This document shows, one piece after another, positions 26,899 through 38,133 of a DNA stretch of 39,670 nucleotides. Positions within the stretch are counted from its first letter, which is position 1, and every line of letters starts with the position of its first letter. Below the pieces are notes generated by a model, which did not search any database, was not told where the DNA came from, and saw only the letters and a program-made list of their open reading frames with translations. Position numbers and translations under genes: made by a program. Source of the stretch: an uncultured Clostridia bacterium (GTDB lineage: Bacteria > Bacillota > Clostridia > Christensenellales > UBA1242); assembly GCA_946484195.1 (NCBI GenBank), contig CAMLSW010000005.1:1-39670 (forward strand). The letters run 5' to 3'.

Positions 26899-27492
26899 AT
26901 GATTTCATTTTTAGTTGGAGTAATAGAAGAAAAAAGAGAAAATTTAGTAGTTATTGATGTTAACGGAGTTGGTTTTGAAGTAAATGTTTCAAACAATACT
27001 CTTGTAAGTTTGCCATTTGAAGGCGAAAGTGCTAAAATCTATACTTATTTGGCAGTTAGAGAGGATGGTATTTCTCTATTTGGCTTTTCTAGCGTAGAGG
27101 AACGCAATCTCTTTAATAAACTTATTACTGTAAGTGGAGTAGGTCCAAAACTTGCCATAACAATTCTTTCAGGTTTGAGTTTGTCCGACTTAACTGTTGC
27201 AATAGCCAAAGAAGACACAAAATTATTGTCTAAGATAAAAGGCCTTGGCAAGAAAACGGCGGAGAGGCTATGTCTTGAACTTAAAGATAAGTTGGATGTG
27301 CTTACTTTTGGAAATGAAGAAGCTTCATTTGACACAAATTATGATGAAGATGCCGTACAGATGGCTACAGATACACTTATAAGTCTAGGCATTTCTAAAA
27401 ACGAGGCATATATGCTTGCAAGGGCTAATGCTGCCAATAATGCAACTGCGGAAGAAATTATATCAAAATCTTTAAGGGGGTATAAGGGATAA
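26899..27492 (+). CDS. ruvA: Holliday junction branch migration protein RuvA
   Basis: [59 protein letters not shown]. Confidence 0.96.
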   Translation: MISFLVGVIEEKRENLVVIDVNGVGFEVNVSNNTLVSLPFEGESAKIYTYLAVREDGISLFGFSSVEERNLFNKLITVSGVGPKLAITILSGLSLSDLTVAIAKEDTKLLSKIKGLGKKTAERLCLELKDKLDVLTFGNEEASFDTNYDEDAVQMATDTLISLGISKNEAYMLARANAANNATAEEIISKSLRGYKG

Positions 27493-28502
27493 TGGAAGAA
27501 AGTGAACGCTTTATTACAAGCACTAAAAATCTCACTGATGCCGAAATAGAAAATTCTTTAAGACCGACAACCTTTGACGAATATATTGGTCAGACGAAAG
27601 TAAAAGAAGCATTATCTGTATACATAAAAGCGGCAAAAGCTAGGAAAGAGAGCTTGGACCACGTATTGCTCTATGGGCCTCCAGGGCTTGGTAAGACAAC
27701 GCTATCACATATAATTGCAAATGAACTTGGCGCGCAATTTAAAGTTACATCTGGTCCTGCTATAGAACACGCTGCCGACCTTGCCGCAATTCTTACAAAT
27801 CTCAATCAAAATGACGTGTTGTTTATAGATGAAATTCATAGGCTTAATAAAACCGTTGAAGAGATACTTTATCCTGCAATGGAAGATTTTGCTCTTGACT
27901 TTATAGTTGGAAAAGGTCCTTCAGCTAGAAATATGAGATTAAAAATAAAACCTTTTACACTGATAGGTGCAACAACAAGGGCTGGAATGCTGACAAACCC
28001 ACTTAGAGATAGATTTGGCGTTATATGCCGACTTGAATTATATACAACCGAGGAACTATCGATAATTTTAAAACGCTCGGCAAATATTCTCAGTGTCAAA
28101 ATTGATGAAGATGCAAGTTTAGAAATTGCAAAACGCTCAAGGGGAACGCCTAGAATTGCAAATAGACTTTTAAAACGTGTAAGAGATTACGCGCAGGTTT
28201 TAGGACAAGGTCACGTTACAAAAGAAATTGCCAATAAGACACTTCAGATTATGGAAATAGATGATTTGGGACTTGATACGATTGACAGAAAGATAATGAT
28301 GTCAATTATCAATAAGTTTGACGGCGGACCTGTCGGACTTGATACACTGTCTGCAACTATAAGTGAAGATGCATCAACAATTGAAGATGTCTACGAGCCT
28401 TATCTTTTGCAACTTGGCTTTATTTCAAGGACGCCTAGAGGTAGAATTGCTCTTGAGCCAGCTTACAAGCATTTTGGACTTACTTATAATAAAGATATAT
28501 AA
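27492..28502 (+). CDS. ruvB: Holliday junction branch migration helicase RuvB
   Basis: [50 protein letters not shown]. Confidence 0.97.
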   Translation: MEESERFITSTKNLTDAEIENSLRPTTFDEYIGQTKVKEALSVYIKAAKARKESLDHVLLYGPPGLGKTTLSHIIANELGAQFKVTSGPAIEHAADLAAILTNLNQNDVLFIDEIHRLNKTVEEILYPAMEDFALDFIVGKGPSARNMRLKIKPFTLIGATTRAGMLTNPLRDRFGVICRLELYTTEELSIILKRSANILSVKIDEDASLEIAKRSRGTPRIANRLLKRVRDYAQVLGQGHVTKEIANKTLQIMEIDDLGLDTIDRKIMMSIINKFDGGPVGLDTLSATISEDASTIEDVYEPYLLQLGFISRTPRGRIALEPAYKHFGLTYNKDI

Positions 28503-28526
28503 AAAATATTAAAAGAATAGAAGAAG

Positions 28527-29573
28527 ATGAGTAACAAGGAAAACAAAGATTTATTTTTAAAAAGTAGTTATTACTATGATTTGCCTGAAAATTTAATAGC
28601 GCAAACGCCTATAGAGCCTCGAGATAGTTCGAGGCTTTTGGTCTATGACAGAAAACAAAACAAGATAGAACATAAGATTTTTAGAGACATTGTTGATTAC
28701 TTAAATACAGGAGATGTGCTTGTCATAAACAATACAAGGGTGTTACCTGCACGTTTGTTTGGTTTTAAAGATACCGGCGCTAAAATAGAAGTCTTACTTC
28801 AAAAACGTATCAATTTAAAAGATTGGGAAGTTATTGCAAGACCCTTTAAAAGACTAAAAGAAGGGACAAGAATAACTTTTAGTCAAAATTTGTCTTGTAC
28901 AATTTTGAAAAAAGAAGATTATGGTAGCTGCGTTGTTAGATTTGATTTTGATGGAGTATTTGAGGATAGACTAAGCGAAGTTGGGCAAATGCCACTGCCT
29001 CCATATATACACGAAAAACTTAAAGATAAAGAAAGATATCAGACTGTATACTCTAAAGTAGAAGGCTCATCTGCCGCGCCAACGGCTGGACTTCATTTTA
29101 CGCCACAACTTTTAAATAAGTTAAAAGATAAGGGCGTCGAAATAGTAGAAGTGTTATTGCACGTAGGCTTAGGCACCTTTAGACCTGTAAAAGAGGATAA
29201 TATATTAAATCACGAAATGCACAGCGAGTATATTGAGATGTCAAAGGAAAATGCAGATAAATTAAACAGCGCGAAAAGAGAAGGGAGGCGCATTATTGCA
29301 GTAGGCACAACATCTGTTAGAGTGCTTGAAAGTTGTGCGGCTGAAAATGGTGTTATAGTTCCTCAGAAAAGGGAGACTAATATATTTATATATCCATCCT
29401 ATAAATTCAAGGTCGTTGATGCTCTTATAACAAATTTTCATCTTCCTGAAAGTACATTGATTATGCTTATCTCGGCTTTTGCTGGTTATGATGAGACGAT
29501 GAATATATATAATGAGGCGGTAAAACAGAAATATAGATTTTTTTCTTTTGGTGACGCGATGTTTATAAAATAG
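28527..29573 (+). CDS. queA: S-adenosylmethionine:tRNA ribosyltransferase-isomerase
   Basis: [61 protein letters not shown]. Confidence 0.96.
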   Translation: MSNKENKDLFLKSSYYYDLPENLIAQTPIEPRDSSRLLVYDRKQNKIEHKIFRDIVDYLNTGDVLVINNTRVLPARLFGFKDTGAKIEVLLQKRINLKDWEVIARPFKRLKEGTRITFSQNLSCTILKKEDYGSCVVRFDFDGVFEDRLSEVGQMPLPPYIHEKLKDKERYQTVYSKVEGSSAAPTAGLHFTPQLLNKLKDKGVEIVEVLLHVGLGTFRPVKEDNILNHEMHSEYIEMSKENADKLNSAKREGRRIIAVGTTSVRVLESCAAENGVIVPQKRETNIFIYPSYKFKVVDALITNFHLPESTLIMLISAFAGYDETMNIYNEAVKQKYRFFSFGDAMFIK

Positions 29574-29615
29574 CATATCTACTAAGTATTATGCAAGACA
29601 TAATACTATATATAG

Positions 29616-30773
<1,158 letters not shown>

Positions 30774-30916
30774 TATTCTTGTTTTTGAGGAATTTTTAAA
30801 TATATCCAATAACTTTGTAAATATTTATTTTTCTTTTTGATTTATTTGACATTAGTAGATCTTTCCTGTATACTTATTATGGTAAGATTTTTACCACAAT
30901 TTAAAAGGGGACAGAA

Positions 30917-32506
30917 ATGAATAGTTTAAGTGTACTATGCAATGTTGCTGTTACCGCCGGAGTTGTTAGTGGAGTTGTTGCGCTTATAGTAGGTGCAGTA
31001 CTCGGAGCTATAATTTATAAAATTGTCGTAAATAAAAAACTTGATAAAAGTAAATCAAATGCTGTTAAGATAATTGAAGAGGCGTATGCAGAAGCAAAGA
31101 GCATAAAAAAAGAATCGTTATTAGAAGCTAAGGAACAAGCTCAAAAAGTAAGAGATGAGGCGAATGACGAAGTAAAAGAAAGGAGAGGCGAGCTCCAAAA
31201 ACAAGAAGAAAGACTCGACCAAAGAGAAGAATATTTAACAAAAAAAGAGTCGGCTTTAGACAGCAAGACCGCTCAACTTGAAAGTGAAAGAGAGAAACTT
31301 GAAAATAGCAAGCTTCAGCTTCAAGACAAAATTAAAGAGCACGAAGAAATTAAAGAACAAATGCTTGAAAAACTTGAAAAGATATCAGGTTTGACAAAAA
31401 AAGAAGCCAAGGATATCTTGCTTGAAAATGTCACAGAAGAAGCTAAAAAGGACGCAGGTGCTATAATCAAAAGAATTGAAGATGAGGCAAAAGAAAATGC
31501 CGATAAACTTGCAAGAGATATTGTAGTGACGGCTATTCAAAAGTGTGCAACCGACCTTACGTCTGAAACAACTGTCACAAGCGTAGCTCTTCCTAATGAT
31601 GATATGAAGGGAAGGATTATAGGAAGAGAGGGACGTAATATTCGTTCTATTGAGAGTGCTACTGGCGTTGAACTTATCGTCGATGACACTCCAGAGTCTA
31701 TTACGATTTCAAGTTTTGACCCTGTAAGAAGAGAGATTGCGAGGATAAGTCTTGAGAAATTGATTTTGGACGGACGCATTCACCCAGGCAGAATAGAGGA
31801 AGTTGTATTAAAAGCCACCAAAGAAGTTGATAGGACTATCAAAGAAGCAGGTGAAAATGCTTGCAACGATGTCGGTATTTACAATTTGAATCCAGAACTT
31901 GTAAAGGTACTAGGCAGGTTAAAATACAGGACTAGCTATGGGCAAAATTGTTTGAAACATAGCATAGAAACCTCGATTATTGCAGGACTTTTGGCTACAG
32001 AACTTGGAGCAAATGTTCAGGTGGCAAAACGCGGAGGCTTGCTTCACGATATTGGTAAAGCGCTTGACCACGAAATTGAGGGGACACACGTTACGATAGG
32101 TGTTGACCTTGCAAAAAAATACAAAGAATCAGAAGCGGTTATTCATTGCATTCAAGCACACCACGGTGACGTACCTTTCCAAAGTGTAGAGGCTGTGATC
32201 GTTCAGGTTGCTGATGCTATCTCAAGCTCAAGACCTGGCGCACGTAGAGAGAGTTTTGAAAGTTATATTAAAAGGCTTGAACAGCTTGAAAATATATGTA
32301 ATGACTTCAAGGGCGTTGAAAAATCTTATGCAATACAGGCTGGACGTGAAGTTCGAATAATTGTTCGTCCTGAACAAATAAGTGATAACGAAGCAGTTGT
32401 TTTAGCAAAAGATGTTGCTAAACGAATTGAGAATGAAATGCAATATCCAGGACAAATAAAGGTTGTTGTAATAAGAGAAAACAGAGTTACTGAAACTGCG
32501 AAGTAA
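30917..32506 (+). CDS. rny: Ribonuclease Y
   Basis: N-terminal TM, long coiled coil, KH (GRIIGREGRNIRSIESATGVELIVDDTPE), HD domain (GLLHDIGKALDHE). Confidence 0.97.
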   Translation: MNSLSVLCNVAVTAGVVSGVVALIVGAVLGAIIYKIVVNKKLDKSKSNAVKIIEEAYAEAKSIKKESLLEAKEQAQKVRDEANDEVKERRGELQKQEERLDQREEYLTKKESALDSKTAQLESEREKLENSKLQLQDKIKEHEEIKEQMLEKLEKISGLTKKEAKDILLENVTEEAKKDAGAIIKRIEDEAKENADKLARDIVVTAIQKCATDLTSETTVTSVALPNDDMKGRIIGREGRNIRSIESATGVELIVDDTPESITISSFDPVRREIARISLEKLILDGRIHPGRIEEVVLKATKEVDRTIKEAGENACNDVGIYNLNPELVKVLGRLKYRTSYGQNCLKHSIETSIIAGLLATELGANVQVAKRGGLLHDIGKALDHEIEGTHVTIGVDLAKKYKESEAVIHCIQAHHGDVPFQSVEAVIVQVADAISSSRPGARRESFESYIKRLEQLENICNDFKGVEKSYAIQAGREVRIIVRPEQISDNEAVVLAKDVAKRIENEMQYPGQIKVVVIRENRVTETAK

Positions 32507-32585
32507 TTTTAGTTTGTAAGGCTGATACAGATTCACCAGAATTTATGAGGTTCTGCGTTAGTAAAATTTAAACAGAGAAAACCAA

Positions 32586-32613
32586 AAAACTCCACTATTT
32601 AGTGGAGTTTTAT
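32586..32613 (+). terminator. Intrinsic terminator after rny
   Basis: AAAACTCCACT (32586-32596)/AGTGGAGTTTT (32601-32611), ATTT loop. Confidence 0.8.
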
Positions 32614-32645
32614 CATATAAACTAAATCTTGTAATAAAATATTAT

Positions 32646-33242
32646 ATGGACTTTTTAATAGATTTTTTCAGTAATAATTTTTCTGGATGTGTGTGGTTAA
32701 TCACTATATTGGTGTCAATGTGTCCAACTCTTGAAAGTAAAATCGCAATTCCGCTTGCATTAAACACTTCCATTTGGGGCAGTAGTGCATTGTCACCTTG
32801 GCTTGCGTTGCTATTAAGTTTCATAGGCTCAATATTGCCATACTATATAATAGTCTTTATAATAAGAAAAATTAAAAGTAAGACGACCGGCTTTTTTACT
32901 AACAAATTCTTACAAAAATATATGCTTAGAAGCCAGAATTTACAAAAACAAAATTCTAGTTTCAAAAAATATTTGCTGTTAACTGCTTTCGTGTCTGTAC
33001 CGCTTCCATTGACAGGTGTATGGACGGGCAGTCTCATTACAGGACTATCCAATCTTAATATACATTATGCATTTTTATCTGTTGCAGTTGGTGCTTTTAT
33101 TTCATCTGCATCTATAACGTTGTTATGCACTATATTTGATAATTCAATTCCATTTATCTTTATGATTTCGTTGTTTATAATAATATTATTTATGGCTATC
33201 GAACTAGTTTTATCTTTAATAAAACCTAAAGTTAAGAATTAA
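32646..33242 (+). CDS. COG2426-like putative small multidrug export membrane protein
   Basis: CPTLESKIAIPLAL; FVSVPLPLTGVWTGSLI; polytopic 198-aa protein. Confidence 0.7.
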   Translation: MDFLIDFFSNNFSGCVWLITILVSMCPTLESKIAIPLALNTSIWGSSALSPWLALLLSFIGSILPYYIIVFIIRKIKSKTTGFFTNKFLQKYMLRSQNLQKQNSSFKKYLLLTAFVSVPLPLTGVWTGSLITGLSNLNIHYAFLSVAVGAFISSASITLLCTIFDNSIPFIFMISLFIIILFMAIELVLSLIKPKVKN

Positions 33243-33273
33243 AAAAGCATATTCAAATAATGAATATGCTTTT
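33243..33273. terminator. Bidirectional terminator between convergent genes
   Basis: AAAAGCATATTCA/TGAATATGCTTTT, loop AATAA; A-run and T-run on either side. Confidence 0.8.
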
Positions 33274-33276
33274 ATC

Positions 33277-35094
33277 TTATCTCCAGTATTTAATCAATAA
33301 GAATCTCTTAAGATAATACCTAAAAGGTAGAACAATAAGGGCTAGTAAAATAGGTAATATTGTGGTTGTAGCAAACTCAGCAAATCGTGCTGGTGTCATA
33401 CCGCAGACAAAGTTCAGTCCAACTACTAATGCACATACAACTAGTGTGATGAGCCACATCTTCCATTGAGGTATCATCGGTGAAGGTACCCAACTTTTGT
33501 ATTTTTTATAGTTATAAAAGGCAATACATATATCTATTATAACGAGCGAAGGTAAAAGTATGTAAAGGAAGTTGGTTGCGCTATTTATTAAACTGCTTGA
33601 AGATAAAATAGCATATAAAACAGCTGATAACACACTTGCTGTTAAGAAACAAACTATAGATACTATTAAATATAGTTTATTGGTGTTATGCTCAGTTTTT
33701 TCTGCAGGCTTTTTATAAACATTAAACGATATATTTTGGTCTTTATAAAAATCTTGCAGGTCGTTGTAGTCGTACAAAGCATCCTCTCTGACCTCGCTAC
33801 TATCACCACTTCTTGTTTTTGAATAAAGCTTAGAAAGTATTTCCTTATGTGATGGGTCAATAGATGTGTCGCGCTTAGGAGGTGGCATTTTATAATTGTC
33901 TTTTGGTTGCTCTGTAACTATTTTTAATCTTGGCGGTTCTATCTTTTTGGCGCGTCCTATTTGATTATAATCAATTCTTCCTGTGATGAATTTACCATCA
34001 TCTATGTGCTCTTCATTTTGTTTACTCTTTTGATTTAAAACATCTTGATAAGATTGTGTGCTTTTATTATATTTATAAGACATTTGTTTTGATAGATCAT
34101 AATAGTTATTTGGTTTTTCAGCAAATTTACCCTTATTATCCAAAATAGAATTTTTAAAATCTTCTATATTGGTTCTAGTTCTTTCGTTTGCTTCACTTAT
34201 AGGGGAGGAGTTTTCAACTGAAAATGCTATTTGGTCCTCAGCAAAACTCTTTTTTCTCCTATATCTATTAATGTCTTTTGATATATCATATAAACGTCTA
34301 TTATATTCTTCAACAGCATTATTATCTAGGAAAACTGCATCATCTTTTTTACTTTCTTCTTGTTTTTCTTCAACTCGATTTGCTTCCATAGAAATATTTG
34401 AATAACTAGGTTTTTCAAGGCTAGCATCGCGTTTTTCAACTTGATTTACAAAAGAATCTTTTTCACTACTTTTAATCTCATCAGAGGTAAATAATGATTT
34501 GATCGAATAGGAATTTGTATCAACCTTATTATCTTGAGTTTGTTCTTTTATTACAGTTTTTTCAGTTTGGTTAGTATTTGTTTGGTCCGAAAATTGTTTT
34601 ATATTATCAGACTCTAAGCTTGAGAAGTCAAAATAATCATTATCTTCATCTTCAGAATTGTCGCTTGTTTGTGCTTCTTGTTCTACGCTATTTTGAGGGG
34701 GTTGTGTTTCTAAAATGTGGTTAAATTGATTGTAATTATTTTCATTTGTTACAATGTTGACTTTGTCATTTTCATCAAGGTCTTTAAAATCTCTAAAGAC
34801 ATCTATATTGTTTCTCTCAAAGTAAGACTTAAGTTCTTGATAAAAACTTCGACCTTTTTCAGTAATAGAGTAATATTTTCTGTTTGGTCCTAAGTCGCTG
34901 CTTTTTAAATAAGAAGAAACATAACCTTGTTTTTCCATCCTTGTAAGGTTAGAATAGACACTAGGCTTTTTTAAGTCAATTCTACCATCTGATTTATCAT
35001 AAATTTCAGAGATAAAATCAAGTCCATAGAAATCTCGTTCTAATAGACAGTTTAAAATTAAAAAAGAAAGTTGTCCTTTTGCATATAATTCCAT
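33277..35094 (-). CDS. PadR-type winged-helix protein fused to a long disordered linker and a C-terminal 4-TM membrane domain
   Basis: N-terminal ~95 aa PadR-like (LSFLILNCLLERDFYGLDFISEIYDKSDGRIDLKKPSVYSNLTRMEKQGYVSSYL...RKYYSITEKGRSFYQEL); polar linker; four C-terminal hydrophobic helices. Confidence 0.8.
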   Translation of the reverse strand: MELYAKGQLSFLILNCLLERDFYGLDFISEIYDKSDGRIDLKKPSVYSNLTRMEKQGYVSSYLKSSDLGPNRKYYSITEKGRSFYQELKSYFERNNIDVFRDFKDLDENDKVNIVTNENNYNQFNHILETQPPQNSVEQEAQTSDNSEDEDNDYFDFSSLESDNIKQFSDQTNTNQTEKTVIKEQTQDNKVDTNSYSIKSLFTSDEIKSSEKDSFVNQVEKRDASLEKPSYSNISMEANRVEEKQEESKKDDAVFLDNNAVEEYNRRLYDISKDINRYRRKKSFAEDQIAFSVENSSPISEANERTRTNIEDFKNSILDNKGKFAEKPNNYYDLSKQMSYKYNKSTQSYQDVLNQKSKQNEEHIDDGKFITGRIDYNQIGRAKKIEPPRLKIVTEQPKDNYKMPPPKRDTSIDPSHKEILSKLYSKTRSGDSSEVREDALYDYNDLQDFYKDQNISFNVYKKPAEKTEHNTNKLYLIVSIVCFLTASVLSAVLYAILSSSSLINSATNFLYILLPSLVIIDICIAFYNYKKYKSWVPSPMIPQWKMWLITLVVCALVVGLNFVCGMTPARFAEFATTTILPILLALIVLPFRYYLKRFLLIKYWR

Positions 35095-35107
35095 TTTGAA
35101 CCTCTAA

Positions 35108-35152
35108 AATGATTATAATCTATTATTTTTATTTAGTCAACAAAAATAGATT
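35108..35152 (-). promoter_or_regulatory. Promoter and candidate operator of the PadR-TM gene
   Basis: On the - strand TTGACT, 17 nt, TATAAT; an imperfect inverted repeat (AATCTATTATTTTT...CAAAAATAGATT, 35117-35152) spans the core promoter. Confidence 0.5.
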
Positions 35153-35167
35153 ATTTTATTTAAAAAC

Positions 35168-35186
35168 TATTATGCATTGCATAATA
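35168..35186. repeat. Perfect palindrome TATTATGCA-T-TGCATAATA
   Basis: 9-bp arms with 1-nt centre, in the divergent intergenic region. Confidence 0.7.
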
Positions 35187-35253
35187 CCTAAATTTTCTTT
35201 TTAAATTATGTTATTTACTTTGAAATGAAGGTGAAAGGCGATATAATATAAAA

Positions 35254-35835
35254 ATGATTGATATTGAACGCGGTAGATACAAAAATATAAGTATAAGAGT
35301 AAAAGATGATGGTAAAATTGTTGTAAAGGCACCTAAAAGGGTATCGGATAGTTTTATAGAAGATTTTATAAATAAGAAAAGCCACTGGATAAATCTTCAA
35401 CTTAAAAAAGTCAGTGATATGACATTACTTAAATCAAAGTATGATTTTAATAAGTATTGTTATATTTTTGACAAAGCATATGTTGCTGACTCTAAAACCA
35501 AATTTTATCAGCAAGCCTTTAATAATTATATTATAACAATAGCTAATGATTTGTCTAATAAATACAACTTAAAATTTTCTAGCTTAAAATTAGCTAACTC
35601 ACGACGTATTTGGGGGAGCTTAGACAGCAAAAAAACTATGAAATTAAATTGGAAACTAGTAATTCTTCCAAAAGATTTGGCAATATATGTTATAGTTCAC
35701 GAACTTTGCCATATAAAAGAGTTTAATCATTCTAAGAACTTCTGGTTAAAAGTAGAGAGCATTTTGCCAAATTATAAGACTTTAAGAAAAGAACTGAAAA
35801 GATATAGCTTTTTATTAAATACTAAGGTTTTATAG
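35254..35835 (+). CDS. YgjP-like (DUF45/COG1451) zinc metallopeptidase
   Basis: SRRIWGSLDSKKTMKLNWKLVILPKDLAIYVIVHELCHIKEFNHSKNFWLKVE (HELCH zinc motif). Confidence 0.88.
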   Translation: MIDIERGRYKNISIRVKDDGKIVVKAPKRVSDSFIEDFINKKSHWINLQLKKVSDMTLLKSKYDFNKYCYIFDKAYVADSKTKFYQQAFNNYIITIANDLSNKYNLKFSSLKLANSRRIWGSLDSKKTMKLNWKLVILPKDLAIYVIVHELCHIKEFNHSKNFWLKVESILPNYKTLRKELKRYSFLLNTKVL

Positions 35836-36360
35836 AAAGGTTTATATGACAGGAAAAGCATAGAAAAAGGCAAAACAAGAACTGGAAATTTTAGCACAAT
35901 TTGATAAAGACTTAGGATAAATAAAATCGCATTATTATCATTTTATCAAAAAATGCATCAATATAGTAGACTAAATATTTATAAAATGAAATGACAACTC
36001 ATTTTGTACTATTAGATAAGTTATTAAGTTAAATACTAGCAGTTTATTAGAAAACCTGAAAGAAAAACTTGAAAATAATTAACTAAGGGTGGTTTTGGTA
36101 GTGACGCTTTGATAAGTTTGGAGAAGGGGATACAGGTTTGTAATAGACTTGGGAAAGGGGGGTTTTGTAAATTTTTTGGCAAAAAGTTAAAGATATCTAT
36201 ATCTTTGTGTTTTATAGGTATATCAGAGCAAAATAGAGCAGCACAAAAATAATGAGATTTTTAGAAAAACATTTATTACACAGGATTACTTACTCAATTT
36301 GATGAGGAGTATAAGTAAAAACGTAGAAAAGGGGGTTATGCAGCCTAATTTAAAACCTGT
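35836..36360 (+). pseudogene. Possible gene relics (short stop-interrupted coding-like fragments)
   Basis: Fragments such as MTGKA*KKAKQELEILAQFDKDLG* (from 35846) and LTKGGFGSDALISLEKGIQVCNRLGKGGFCKFFGKKLKISISLCFIGISEQNRAAQK* (from ~36080); no intact ORF. Confidence 0.3.
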
Positions 36361-36384
36361 GTTTTTATAGAAAAAAAAGACCTT

Positions 36385-36424
36385 CCTATCTCTTCGCAAA
36401 ACACAAGTTTTGCGAAGAGATAGG
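36385..36424. repeat. 18-bp perfect inverted repeat with ACAA loop
   Basis: CCTATCTCTTCGCAAAAC (36385-36402)/GTTTTGCGAAGAGATAGG (36407-36424). Confidence 0.85.
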
Positions 36425-36547
36425 CGCATACTAGCTTTCAAAAACGGTCTATTATGTTATATTTTCATAATTATTCATATTTGCATATTTTTATTAAATT
36501 TTATAAATTTGCTTTTAAAAATTAAGCAGAATACCAAAATTTCATTT

Positions 36548-36576
36548 TGCATAATAGCTTATGCGATGCATAATAG
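36548..36576. repeat. Clustered TGCATAATA half-sites
   Basis: TGCATAATA at 36548-36556 and 36567-36575, with TTATGC(GAT)GCATAA palindrome at 36559-36573. Confidence 0.6.
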
Positions 36577-37161
36577 TCTTTTAAGATAAAAGTTTCACCT
36601 TTTATTAAAATTTGATTAAACTATATAGAATTAGATTAATTTTGTTTATTTAAATTTGATTTTAAATTAATGCTGAACAACAAACTTAACCTTTCGCTAT
36701 ACAAACTTTAGATTTAAAACAAAATTTTACTTCGTTATATGTTAGCTAGTTAATGCCATAATACCGTTTTGATTAGCAAAATTAGTGCTTGGGTGTTTTT
36801 TTATTTAAATAATTTTTAATCAAACTATAAACATTAACACATAGGGCTAAAACGGACTGAGGTTAAAAACGAGAGATATAATAATTTGTTTTCTGGATTG
36901 CAAAGTAGCAAGTTTTTATATTTTTTCTTGTAACCTTTAGTATCTGAAATGTGTAATTGTAATATATTATGAAGTTATTGACTACTTTTTGTATTTCATT
37001 TTTTGTAATAGCATTTATTTTATATGATTATAATCAAAAAAGAAAAATACAATTTATATTTGTAGCCATAAAATTTATTAAACTCACCCTATTTTATTGC
37101 TTAAAAGGGTCTATTTTCGTTTGTTTCATATAAATTTTTATAAAACATCAAAAATGCATTC

Positions 37162-38133
37162 TTATTTTGAAAAGATTTTATTCATCATTTTTCTAAAACC
37201 GACTATACAATTACCGCATACTATGTCTTTACTTATAGTTAGTTTATCGTTATTAATAGACATTATATTGTTAAGTGACTTTACTGATAGATGGTTCACT
37301 ATTTTTATAAATATCTTGTATATATCTTCGCCTTTAAATAATTCGTCTGGACAAGAGTAAATTATACTTTCTAAATAGGCTTGGTTGCACTGTGTGCCGT
37401 TGACATTGAAATATAATGCGTTAAATATCTTTAAAATCTTAACAAAGTTGTTGCCTACATTTGCAAGTTTTTCGTTTAAGTAATCAACTCTTTTATTTAT
37501 GTCGATATCAATGTAACCCACCTTCTTGTTGGCATAATATTTATAATAAACACCATCATAGCTAACAACATATATAATTATTTTTGTATTAGAGCCGAAG
37601 TCGTCTTTGCCTATAATTTGCAACATATTATTGTTGATATAAACCATACTAGTTTCTGATATATAGTTAGCAATAGCTTTTTGTAGGTCTTCTGTCATAT
37701 CGTAAATATTGTATTTACTTACATCAAATTTAGCCTCTTGTACTGGAACTTCCAGTTCTTGTTTTGTTTTTCTTTTTCTATGTTTTTTCTTTCTATTATA
37801 TAAACGTTTTCGGTTTTTCCAAGCCCATTTTAGACGGTCTTTAAAATTCTTGAAAAAAGGGACTTTTCTGCTGGTGTTGATTTCTAGCTGAACATTTTTA
37901 ATTCCTAGCATATAAACAAACACTGAGCTATCAATAAACGCACCACTAACTAATTCGTTAACTGGTTGTAGTATTGCGTTTTTTAATGATATAAAGGATA
38001 CTTTTTGTGATAATTCTTGAACTGCAGAGGCAACAATATTATTAACAAGTTTGTTTGTTGTTTTGACATACTTTTTATTTTCTTGTTCTGCGATGTTGTT
38101 TATCATATCCTTTGAGACATTGATATTTGCCAT
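37162..38133 (-). CDS. Hypothetical protein, possible degenerate nucleotidyltransferase-like protein
   Basis: Complete 323-aa ORF just downstream of serS. C-terminal half (DYLNEKLANVGNNFVKILKIFNALYF...NQAYLESIIYSCPDELFKGEDIYKIFIKIVNHL) resembles the helical domain of NTase/CD-NTase-like proteins; catalytic GS/DxD not apparent. Confidence 0.5.
   Translation of the reverse strand: MANINVSKDMINNIAEQENKKYVKTTNKLVNNIVASAVQELSQKVSFISLKNAILQPVNELVSGAFIDSSVFVYMLGIKNVQLEINTSRKVPFFKNFKDRLKWAWKNRKRLYNRKKKHRKRKTKQELEVPVQEAKFDVSKYNIYDMTEDLQKAIANYISETSMVYINNNMLQIIGKDDFGSNTKIIIYVVSYDGVYYKYYANKKVGYIDIDINKRVDYLNEKLANVGNNFVKILKIFNALYFNVNGTQCNQAYLESIIYSCPDELFKGEDIYKIFIKIVNHLSVKSLNNIMSINNDKLTISKDIVCGNCIVGFRKMMNKIFSK

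Noticed and set aside
34169-34405. 78-aa + strand ORF opposite the PadR-TM gene
   Set aside because: Shadow of the low-complexity linker.
37097-37360. 87-aa + strand ORF at the end of the 323-aa gene
   Set aside because: Mostly antisense to the end of the - strand CDS; no SD or recognisable protein.
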